Source: Pseudomonadota bacterium
GTDB taxonomy: Bacteria; Pseudomonadota; Alphaproteobacteria; Sphingomonadales; Sphingomonadaceae
DNA: 6,709 bases
Direction: 5' to 3'
Assembly: GCA_023386515.1 (NCBI GenBank)
Contig: JAEWJQ010000064.1
Location: 1 to 6,709 of the forward strand
Position 1 is the first letter of the stretch. Each line of letters opens with the position of its first letter. Made by a program: the position numbers and the translations under genes. Positions 1-5,884 of this stretch are shown piece after piece. Under the pieces are notes generated by a model, which did not search any database, was not told where the DNA came from, and saw nothing but the letters and a program-made list of their open reading frames with translations.

Positions 1-2
1 AT

Positions 3-842
3 ACGGTGGTGCTCGGCCTCGGGCTGGCAACGCTGCTCGCCGAGGGCGGCACCGCGGCGCTGACCGTCGCCGACGTGCCGGGGGTGACGATCGCCGGCCT
101 GCTGATTGATGCGGGGCCGCAGGAATCGCCCGTGCTGATGCAGATCGGTCCGCGCGGCGCAGGCGGCGATCACCGCGACCATCCGACCTTGCTCGCCGAC
201 CTGTTCTTCCGCGTCGGCGGTGCCGCGGTCGGCAATGCCGGCACCTGCCTGGAGATCAACAGCCACCATGTCATCGGCGACCATCTCTGGATCTGGCGTG
301 CCGATCACGGCGACCGCGACAACGGGCGCGTCCATGTCGGCTGGGACGAGAGCCGGGCGACGCACGGCCTCGTCGTCAATGGCGATCACGTCACCTGCTA
401 CGGTCTGTTCGTCGAGCATTTCCAGGGCTGGCAGACGCTGTGGAACGGCGAGGACGGACGGACCTTCTTCTACCAGAACGAACTGCCCTACGATCCGCCG
501 AGCCAGCGCGCCTGGCGCGCGGATTCTCCGCGGGGCTGGGCGGCGTACAAGGTCGCCGATCACGTCCGCCGGCACGAGGCGGTGGGGATGGGCGTCTACG
601 CCAATTTCACTGCCGATCCGTCGATCGTCCTCGCCAGCGCGGTCGAGGTGCCCGACGCGCCTGGCGTGCACGTGTCCGACGTGACGACCATTTCCCTGGG
701 CGGCGGCAAGGGGACGATCGCGCATCCGGTCAACGGGGCAGGGGCAGCCGCGCGGCCGGGCAGCATCCGTCAGACGCTGATTCGTTACGGCGGGGGCGTA
801 GACCCGGCGGGCGCGGTCAGCCGATCGACAGGAAGGCGGTGA
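3..842 (+). CDS. Right-handed beta-helix (pectate-lyase/GH55-like) protein, C-terminal part, 5'-truncated
   Basis: The reading frame is open from the window edge. The in-frame GTG codons at 6 and 9 lie inside a conserved stretch (VVLGLGLATL), so they are not the start and the N-terminus lies outside. The 279 visible residues have the strand-turn rhythm of a parallel beta-helix: ALTVADVPGVTIAGLLIDAG, then CLEINSHHVIGDHLWIWRAD, then GLVVNGDHVTCYGLFVEH. These are followed by aromatic- and Asn-rich segments (WNGEDGRTFFYQNELPYDPP) and a VADHV...HEAVGMGVY block. From memory, this matches a family often labelled 'coagulation factor 5/8 type domain' or 'adenylyl cyclase' in databases, neither of which is a tested function. 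A secreted or periplasmic glycan-active role is inferred from the fold and from the neighbouring LacI regulator and TonB receptor; the substrate is unknown. The last ~18 residues (after IRQTLIRYGGG) are low-complexity and overlap the convergent gene by 26 bases, so they may be a non-conserved tail. Confidence 0.82.
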   Translation, partial: TVVLGLGLATLLAEGGTAALTVADVPGVTIAGLLIDAGPQESPVLMQIGPRGAGGDHRDHPTLLADLFFRVGGAAVGNAGTCLEINSHHVIGDHLWIWRADHGDRDNGRVHVGWDESRATHGLVVNGDHVTCYGLFVEHFQGWQTLWNGEDGRTFFYQNELPYDPPSQRAWRADSPRGWAAYKVADHVRRHEAVGMGVYANFTADPSIVLASAVEVPDAPGVHVSDVTTISLGGGKGTIAHPVNGAGAAARPGSIRQTLIRYGGGVDPAGAVSRSTGRR

Positions 843-1488
843 CGGTCAGGCGCCCGATGGCGGGATCGGGCGACAGGATCGCATCGGGCGCGATCGCGCC
901 GCTGTGCAGGAGCTGGCTGCGGTAGAGGATGGCGCGGTTGTAGCGCGCCTCCGCGATGCCGATCCGCTCGAACAGCGGGGTGTGGTCGAGGATGTAACCC
1001 TCCGGCGGCGCGGCGGCGACTTCCCCCTGCAGCTGTTCGAAGAACGCCGGAGCGCGGATGTCGTCGATCGTTTCGAAGCCGGTTGCGCGGTGGCGGAAGA
1101 AGGCGGTGCCGTCGCGATGCGCGGGGGAGAGGTAATGGACCATCGCGACCCGGTCCCTGCCATAGGCATCGACGTGCGGCACGCGCTGACGGACGTCGAG
1201 TGCGTCGGGCCGGGCGGTGACGATCGAGAAGCTGGCGTCGATCACGCCGATCTGGCGGTGCGGTCCGAAGCGGTGGCCGAGCGCCTGGGCGATCACCGGG
1301 AAGTGATCGCGGAAGTAGGTTTCGGGCAGCGGCGCGCGCACGCCGGGGTAATGGTGTCCGGCCGGTTCGAACGTGGCGGCCACTGCGGCCTGCCGCAGGC
1401 CGTCGGGGTCGGCGGCGAAGTCGTCGATCACGACCAGCGGCTCGCCTTCCTGCCCCAGCCGTTGCGCGGTGATGGCCGGGCGCGTCAC
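817..1488 (-). CDS. DUF6445-type protein, putative Fe(II)/2-oxoglutarate-dependent oxygenase
   Basis: This 223-residue protein is the last gene of the minus-strand operon. Features seen: an N-terminal LVVIDDF segment (residues 18-24), a YPGVRAPLPETY block (47-58), H105-V-D107 in RVPHVDAYG, the segment MVHYLSPAHRDGTAFFRHRATGFE (116-139), a distal H195 in QLLHSG, and R213 in GRLTVTAFLS. HxD...H...R on a beta-rich scaffold is the usual arrangement of iron ligands plus the 2-oxoglutarate-binding arginine in prolyl-hydroxylase-like jelly rolls. The YPGxR and RHxxTGFE blocks match what I recall of DUF6445. Catalysis and substrate are inferences. The start is GTG at 1488; it overlaps the TGA of the lacI-type gene by 4 bases (GTGA) and has no clear Shine-Dalgarno, which suggests translation by re-initiation. 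No signal peptide is seen, so it is probably cytoplasmic. The 3' end overlaps the convergent + strand gene by 26 bases. Confidence 0.85.
   Translation of the reverse strand: MTRPAITAQRLGQEGEPLVVIDDFAADPDGLRQAAVAATFEPAGHHYPGVRAPLPETYFRDHFPVIAQALGHRFGPHRQIGVIDASFSIVTARPDALDVRQRVPHVDAYGRDRVAMVHYLSPAHRDGTAFFRHRATGFETIDDIRAPAFFEQLQGEVAAAPPEGYILDHTPLFERIGIAEARYNRAILYRSQLLHSGAIAPDAILSPDPAIGRLTVTAFLSIG
851..872. other. Perfect 8-bp inverted repeat just past the stop of the + strand gene
   Basis: CGCCCGAT (851-858) and ATCGGGCG (865-872) are exactly complementary around a 6-base GGCGGG spacer, starting 9 bases after the stop at 842. No T-tract follows on either strand, so it is not a standard intrinsic terminator. 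It lies inside the coding sequence of the DUF6445 protein. It could act as a 3'-end structure for the + strand mRNA, or be a chance product of GC-rich coding DNA. Confidence 0.3.
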
Positions 1489-2537
1489 GCCGGCGATCGG
1501 GGGGCGCCGGTCGAGGCGCGGACGACGAGTGTCGCCGGCACGATGATCGGCTCGGCGATGTCGCCCGGCTGATCGCCGATCCCCCGCCCGACCGCGCGCG
1601 CGGTCACCTCGGCGATCGGCTGGATGATCGCGGTCAGCGGTGGATGGACGAAGCGGACGATCGGCGTATCGTCGAAGCTGAGGATCGACAGCTCGCCCGG
1701 CACGTCGAGCCCGCGCTCGCGGGCCAGCTCCAGCGTCGCCAGCGTCATCTGGTCGCTGCAGGCGATGATCGCGGTCGGCGATACCGCGCCGTCGAGCAGG
1801 GCCGCCGCTGCCGCCCGACCGGAGGCGAAGCCGAAGTCGCCGGCGGCGAGCAGGCCGTCGGTCGGCAACCCGGCGTCCGCCATCGTCGCCCGCCAGCCGT
1901 CGGTGCGCCAGCCGCTCAGCTCATATTCGTCTGGACCGGCGATGAAGCCGATGCGGCGATGGCCGAGCGCGATCAGATGCTCGGTGGCGATGCGCGCTGC
2001 GCCCGCTTCGTCCATCGCGACGGCGAAGCCGGGGCCGGCGTTGCGCGATCCGATCCGCGCGAAGGCGATGCGATGCTCCTCCAGCAGGGAGGTGATGAGC
2101 GGGTTTTCGGAATGCGGCGGGGTCAGGATGACGCCGTCGGGCTGGATCGCGGCGATTGCGGCGAGCAGTTCGCGCTCGATATGATCGCTGTGCGTGTCGA
2201 CCAGTTCGACGATCATGCGATAGCCGTGCTCGGCGCAGGTCAGCATGCCGCCGAGCAGCATCTGGTCCACCCAGTCGGTGCCCTGGCGGTCGCGCCAGCC
2301 GGCGATGGTCCGTTCGCGGTCGTTGAGCGCGACGATCAGATAGGAACGCGATCCCGCCATCCGCTGCGCCGCGATCGACGGTACATAGCCGAGGCGCGCG
2401 ATCGAGTCCTGCACCCGTGCCATCATCTCGGGCCGGACGTTCGGCTCCTTGTTGATGACGCGGCTGACCGTCTGCAACGACACGCCCGCGTCCGCCGCGA
2501 CGTGGCGGATGGTCACCGCTTGCCGACGCCGCGCCAT
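1485..2537 (-). CDS. LacI/GalR-family transcriptional regulator
   Basis: This 350-residue cytoplasmic DNA-binding protein has the full length typical of the family. The N-terminal helix-turn-helix is TIRHVAADAGVSLQTVSRVI (residues 9-28), followed by the third helix with NVRPEMMARV and the hinge helix around 52-63 (VPSIAAQRMAGS). The periplasmic-binding-protein-like core begins at about 67 (LIVALND). Family blocks include an MDEAGAARIATEHL segment (175-188), LGHRRIGFIAGP (191-202), ACSDQMTLATLE (259-270) and the C-terminal LSILSFDDTP...HPPLTAI (283-304). LacI regulators usually respond to sugars or sugar phosphates; the effector cannot be read from sequence. The ATG at 2537 shares one base with the halogenase stop (TGATG), and the frame runs further upstream only as a shadow of that gene. 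Lying inside the operon, it is probably co-transcribed and may autoregulate. Confidence 0.95.
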   Translation of the reverse strand: MARRRQAVTIRHVAADAGVSLQTVSRVINKEPNVRPEMMARVQDSIARLGYVPSIAAQRMAGSRSYLIVALNDRERTIAGWRDRQGTDWVDQMLLGGMLTCAEHGYRMIVELVDTHSDHIERELLAAIAAIQPDGVILTPPHSENPLITSLLEEHRIAFARIGSRNAGPGFAVAMDEAGAARIATEHLIALGHRRIGFIAGPDEYELSGWRTDGWRATMADAGLPTDGLLAAGDFGFASGRAAAAALLDGAVSPTAIIACSDQMTLATLELARERGLDVPGELSILSFDDTPIVRFVHPPLTAIIQPIAEVTARAVGRGIGDQPGDIAEPIIVPATLVVRASTGAPRSPA

Positions 2538-4030
2538 CAGGCGGGCGCCGCGCCGCAATAGCGCGCGACGTAATCCGCGTGCGCGGGCAGGCCGCGCACC
2601 GTCGTCGCGACGCCTTGGCGCAGGCCGGACAGGAAGCGGGCCAGTTCCTCGTCGGGCAGCTTGGCGGCGATCGGGTGGCGGGCGGCGGGGGTGATGCCCT
2701 GGCCCAGCATCACCTGGATCCAGCTGTTCTCCGCGAACAATTCGTCGTTGCGGCGGAAGACGCGGCCGGTCTCGCGGAACAGGCCGATCTTCTGCGCCAA
2801 ACTTTCGGGGATCTCCATCGCCGCGCACTGCCGCCAGAACGGCGAGTCCCGTCGCTCGGTGACCTTGTAGTGAAGGATCAGGAAATCGCGGATCTGATCC
2901 ATGTCGGTCAGTTGCTGATCGTTGAATTCGGCGACGTCGTGCGGCGAGATCGGCCCGGCCGCCGGCAGCAGCCGGATCAGGCGCAGGATCGCGCGCTGGA
3001 TCAGGTGGATGCTGGTCGATTCCAGCGGCTCCATGAAACCGCCTGCCAGGCCGATGGCAACGCAATTGCGATGCCATTGCTTGCGCCGCGCCCCGGTGAC
3101 GAAGCGCAGCATGTTGGGCTCGGTCAGCACCTTGCCCTCGATGTTGCCGAGCAGCCGGTCGAGCGCCGCATCGCGCGACAGGTAGCGGCTGCAATAGACG
3201 ATGCCGTTGCCGACGCGATGCTGTAGCGGGATCCGCCATTGCCAGCCGGCATCGTGCGCCATGGCGCGGGTATAGGGTACCGGCGGCCGCACGCTCTCGG
3301 TCTGCACCGCGATCGCGCTGTCGCACGGCAGCCAGTGCGTCCAGTCGTCATAACCGACGTGCAGCGCCTGCTCGATCAGCAGCGCACGGAAGCCGGTGCA
3401 GTCGAGGAACAGGTCGCCCTCGACCCGTTGCCCGTCTTCCAGCACCAGCGCGGCGATGTCGCCACTATCGCCATCGAGGGCGACGCGGGCGATCTTGCCT
3501 TCGATGCGGCGGGCGCCGTCGCCCTCTGCCATGCGGCGCAGGAAGCGGCCGTAGAGGGTGGAGTCGAGCTGATAGGCGTAGCTCATCCGGTCGTCGGGCA
3601 GATGGGCGAATCTGCCCTCCCGCGCCGCGATCAGTTCCAGGCAATAATCGTCGTAGGATTGGTCGTGCCCGCGCGCGCGTCCCTCCAGCCAGAAATGCTG
3701 GAAGCCGGCGGCCCAATGATCCTTGCCGGTCAGGCCGAAGGCATGGAAGTAGCTGTCGTCCGGCCCTTTCCAGCCGTCGAACTGGATGCCCAGCTTGAAC
3801 GTCGCCTGCGTCGCCGCCATGAATTCGGTTTCGCTGATCCCCAGCAGCCGGTTGAACGTGATCAGCGGCGGGATCGTCGATTCGCCGACGCCGATCGTGC
3901 CGATCGCATCGGATTCGACCAGGGTGACGGTGGCGGTGCGGCCGAGCGTCCGGGTCAGCGCCGCGGCGGTCATCCAGCCGGCGGTGCCGCCGCCGGCGAC
4001 GACGATGCGGCGCGGTGTCACCGTGGTCAT
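2537..4030 (-). CDS. Flavin-dependent tryptophan-halogenase-family protein
   Basis: This 497-residue protein has the usual length of FAD-dependent halogenases, which use FADH2, O2 and halide to make HOX and halogenate an electron-rich substrate. The key residues are present: the N-terminal Rossmann motif GGGTAGW (13-19), GVGESTIP (47-54), K79 in ATFKLGIQF (the same position as the catalytic lysine of PrnA), the family signature WQWRIP (263-268), and E337 in EPLESTSIHL (334-343), which matches the catalytic glutamate next to the halide site. H96 and F98 in YFHAFG correspond to the region shaping the PrnA active site. The C-terminal ENSWIQVMLGQGI block (434-446) fits the subgroup found beside TonB receptors, whose natural substrates are unknown; free tryptophan should not be assumed. 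No flavin reductase gene is present in the window. ATG at 4030 overlaps the cupin stop by 4 bases (ATGA), without a clear Shine-Dalgarno. Confidence 0.94.
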   Translation of the reverse strand: MTTVTPRRIVVAGGGTAGWMTAAALTRTLGRTATVTLVESDAIGTIGVGESTIPPLITFNRLLGISETEFMAATQATFKLGIQFDGWKGPDDSYFHAFGLTGKDHWAAGFQHFWLEGRARGHDQSYDDYCLELIAAREGRFAHLPDDRMSYAYQLDSTLYGRFLRRMAEGDGARRIEGKIARVALDGDSGDIAALVLEDGQRVEGDLFLDCTGFRALLIEQALHVGYDDWTHWLPCDSAIAVQTESVRPPVPYTRAMAHDAGWQWRIPLQHRVGNGIVYCSRYLSRDAALDRLLGNIEGKVLTEPNMLRFVTGARRKQWHRNCVAIGLAGGFMEPLESTSIHLIQRAILRLIRLLPAAGPISPHDVAEFNDQQLTDMDQIRDFLILHYKVTERRDSPFWRQCAAMEIPESLAQKIGLFRETGRVFRRNDELFAENSWIQVMLGQGITPAARHPIAAKLPDEELARFLSGLRQGVATTVRGLPAHADYVARYCGAAPA

Positions 4031-5058
4031 CGGCTGAGCGCCCGCAACAGATAGCTACGCAGCCGGCTCGCCAATTCGGGCGTCATCGGGTCGAGCACGC
4101 CGCGTCCGCCCTCGGGCACATGCGCGGTAACCTGATCGTTGTTCTGGAAGACGTAATAATCGAACATATCCCGCCAATGCGCCTTCTGATCGGGAGGGAG
4201 GTCGCGGATCGCCATCAGCGCGTGATTGAGCGCCTCCTGCGGCTGACCGAGCCAGCGCGGCGTCTCGCGCCACCAGTAATTGACCAGCACGTTGAAGTCC
4301 TCCAGCCCTTCGACGTGGTGCCACCACAGGGCCGGGATGTAGAGCGCGTCGCCGGGCGCCATCTCGACCGTCTGGCCATGCGCCATCGCCTCGGCGAAGC
4401 GCGGGTGGCGTTCGAGGTCGGGTGCGTGGAAGTCGACCATGCTGATCGCCCGGCCCGCGGGCGTGTTGTCGACCGGGCCCAGGTAGAGGTTGCGGAACTG
4501 CTCGCGCGGGAACAGCGTGAAGCGGCGCCGGCCGGCGGCAACCACGGCGAGGTTGTTGGGCACGTCGTTGTGCGCGGCGATGCGCGTGCGGGTGCCGATC
4601 CAGATGCTGGCCAGCGGCTCGCGGTCACCAAGGTCGATATGGTTGGCGGCGTGCAGGCCGTCGAAGAACTGGTGCACGTCGATCGAGGCGAGATAGACGG
4701 TCGGCGCCTGCGGCTGCCCCGCGAAGGCCGCCATGCGCGCGAAGATCTCCGGCAATTTCGCGTCGAAGGTGCGGAAGTTCATCGCCATCGCATCGTCGTA
4801 GAACAGCCGCCCGCCGCTTCCCGGCTGGCCGACCGAGACGGTGAACGGCCGGTCGCGGTGGTGGCGCAGCAGATAGTCGCGTGCGGCGCCGGCGGATTGC
4901 AGGCCAGCCCTGACCAGCGGCCAGTCCTTGGCGAGGCCGCGGATCACGAACGGCGTCTCTGCGCCGCGCAACCGGGCGTCGAGCGCGGCGGCGTCGGCGA
5001 CCCGCTCCTCCGGCACCCGGGCCAAGCCCGCGAGCGGACCCGGATCGGCCTCAGCCAC
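4027..5058 (-). CDS. Cupin-like/JmjC-domain protein (cupin_8, FIH-like putative hydroxylase)
   Basis: This 343-residue protein has the jelly-roll motifs of the cupin_8/JmjC group, Fe(II)/2-oxoglutarate oxygenases that hydroxylate side chains of proteins or small molecules. Iron ligands appear to be H163 and D165 (AAHNDVPNNL) with distal H247 in GDALYIPALWWHHVEGL (237-252). The stretch AGRRRFTLFPREQF (175-188) and the later MVDFHAPDLERHPRF (207-221) closely resemble the corresponding parts of the human asparaginyl hydroxylase FIH. Where FIH has the 2OG-binding lysine K214, my hand alignment places R178. An activity on Asn or Asp side chains is an inference from this likeness only. No signal peptide is seen, so it is probably cytoplasmic. 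The GTG start at 5058 overlaps the end of the sapC-like gene by 8 bases; no upstream ATG fits better. It directly precedes the halogenase, a pairing recurrent in Caulobacter- and Sphingomonas-type genomes. Confidence 0.9.
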   Translation of the reverse strand: MAEADPGPLAGLARVPEERVADAAALDARLRGAETPFVIRGLAKDWPLVRAGLQSAGAARDYLLRHHRDRPFTVSVGQPGSGGRLFYDDAMAMNFRTFDAKLPEIFARMAAFAGQPQAPTVYLASIDVHQFFDGLHAANHIDLGDREPLASIWIGTRTRIAAHNDVPNNLAVVAAGRRRFTLFPREQFRNLYLGPVDNTPAGRAISMVDFHAPDLERHPRFAEAMAHGQTVEMAPGDALYIPALWWHHVEGLEDFNVLVNYWWRETPRWLGQPQEALNHALMAIRDLPPDQKAHWRDMFDYYVFQNNDQVTAHVPEGGRGVLDPMTPELASRLRSYLLRALSR

Positions 5059-5773
5059 GCGCCAGCCGCCGGTTCCGACGCGCGACGAGATCGCCGAGAT
5101 GGGCGAGCGATGCGATCGCCATATAGATCGGCAGCAGATGCTCGTTGGCGTTGAGCTCCGCCAGCGCTGCTCCGTCGAGCTCCGCGAGGCGGTCTTCGTC
5201 GATGATATGAAAGCCGACCAGGCGGTTGGTCGAACCGTCGTCCAGCGTCACTTCCAGCGTGAAGGGTTCGAGCAGATTGTGGCGTTGCAGCGCCGCAAAG
5301 AAGTCGGCCGATCCGCGATATCCCTCGTCGAGCGCGCCGAGCTGTTCGGCGATACGCTCCAGATAGGGCGTCGGCTGGCCCATCTCGTCGAATCCGCGGC
5401 CGCGGGCGTCGCCGGCGGCGATGCGGGGCGAGGCGAGGTCGACATGGACCTGCTTGGCTTCGTCGTCGTCGGGACCGCCGCCGATCAGGAACGGCTGAAT
5501 GTCCATCGCCAGCGGCCGGTACCGCGCGTCCCAGCGCCCGCCGTCCAAATAGAGGTTCTCGCCATTTTCGAAGCCGAACATGGCGAGCGCGGTGAAGCGG
5601 TCGCGGGTATCGTTGAGGCGGAAGAGGATCGGATATTCGCTCTGCACCGCGCGGAATTCGCTCGGCACGGTGATGCAGCACATCTGCGCATCACCAAGGG
5701 CGGCGTCACGATCGGTCAGGATGCGCAGGTCGCGATGCGCCTCCGCGGTCAGGATCGCGTGCTGGCTGGTCAT
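5051..5773 (-). CDS. SapC family protein
   Basis: This is a 240-residue protein if started at the ATG at 5773. A TTG at 5788 would add five residues but is less likely. Blocks characteristic of the SapC family are visible: YPILF (47-51), a GENLYLDGGRWDARY segment (71-85) leading into DIQPFLIG (91-98), and the C-terminal LVGFHIIDEDRLAEL (185-199) with LPIYMAIASLAHLGDLVARR (214-233). The name comes from surface-layer gene clusters, but the biochemical function is unresolved; nothing here shows a membrane segment or signal peptide. It is the first gene of the five-gene operon, 111 bases after the TonB receptor and downstream of that gene's terminator. A weak Shine-Dalgarno-like CGAGA lies about 6 bases before the ATG. 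Its neighbours suggest a role tied to receptor-mediated uptake or to the two downstream enzymes. Confidence 0.9.
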   Translation of the reverse strand: MTSQHAILTAEAHRDLRILTDRDAALGDAQMCCITVPSEFRAVQSEYPILFRLNDTRDRFTALAMFGFENGENLYLDGGRWDARYRPLAMDIQPFLIGGGPDDDEAKQVHVDLASPRIAAGDARGRGFDEMGQPTPYLERIAEQLGALDEGYRGSADFFAALQRHNLLEPFTLEVTLDDGSTNRLVGFHIIDEDRLAELDGAALAELNANEHLLPIYMAIASLAHLGDLVARRNRRLARG

Positions 5774-5825
5774 CGATGGTCTCGTCAATGGGCGTCCGCA
5801 AAGGGCATGGCTGTCAGGCCTGCCG

Positions 5826-5835
5826 TTCCCGGGAA
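5826..5835. promoter_or_regulatory. Perfect 10-bp palindrome TTCCCGGGAA, candidate operator
   Basis: In the 111-base gap before the sapC-like gene, TTCCCGGGAA is a perfect palindrome with a central CG step, the usual centre of LacI/GalR-family operators. A LacI-type regulator is encoded in the same operon, so autoregulation is conceivable. The site touches the T-tract of the terminator at 5834-5869, and a 10-base palindrome in a gap of this size can occur by chance. No convincing -35/-10 pair was found in 5774-5833. Confidence 0.25.
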
Positions 5836-5869
5836 GAAAAAGCCAGCCTTCTCTGACGAGAAGGCTGGC
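5834..5869 (-). terminator. Rho-independent terminator of the TonB-dependent receptor gene
   Basis: On the minus strand a perfect 12-bp stem (GCCAGCCTTCTC at 5869-5858 in transcript sense, pairing with GAGAAGGCTGGC at 5853-5842) closes a 4-base loop and is followed by TTTTTCTT (5841-5834). It begins 16 bases after the receptor stop codon. On the + strand no T-run follows, so it acts one way. It separates the receptor from the sapC-cupin-halogenase operon, which must rely on read-through or on its own promoter. Confidence 0.9.
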
Positions 5870-5884
5870 AGGCCGTCGGGGACC

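Noticed and set aside
887..900. 14-base perfect palindrome GGCGCGATCGCGCC
   Set aside because: It lies inside the DUF6445 coding sequence, and GCGATCGC-like words are common in such genomes. It has no CG centre, so it is a poor LacI operator candidate.
904..1572. A 222-codon open frame on the + strand opposite the DUF6445 gene
   Set aside because: No family features; it is an antisense shadow caused by GC-rich third positions of the real gene.
1590..1605. 16-base perfect palindrome GACCGCGCGCGCGGTC
   Set aside because: It encodes ordinary residues of the LacI core (around TARAV) and is an alternating CG run expected in GC-rich coding DNA. It could form Z-DNA, but nothing supports a function.
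2538..3326. Upstream in-frame extension of the LacI reading frame to 613 residues, as if fused to another protein
   Set aside because: The extension is Arg/Pro/Ala-rich and antisense-like in composition, lies wholly within the well-supported halogenase gene, and the LacI helix-turn-helix starts right after the ATG at 2537.
4015..5154. A 379-codon open frame on the + strand, opposite the cupin gene
   Set aside because: It has no recognisable motif, and its composition is that of an antisense shadow in high-GC DNA. The opposite strand carries a clear cupin_8 protein with catalytic residues.
5774..5788. TTG start at 5788 for the sapC-like gene
   Set aside because: The ATG at 5773 is a stronger start with a weak Shine-Dalgarno-like CGAGA in front, and the five extra residues match no family feature.
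5783..5788. TTGACG on the minus strand as a -35 promoter element
   Set aside because: It lies only about 10 bases before the sapC-like ATG, leaving no room for a -10 element and a leader.
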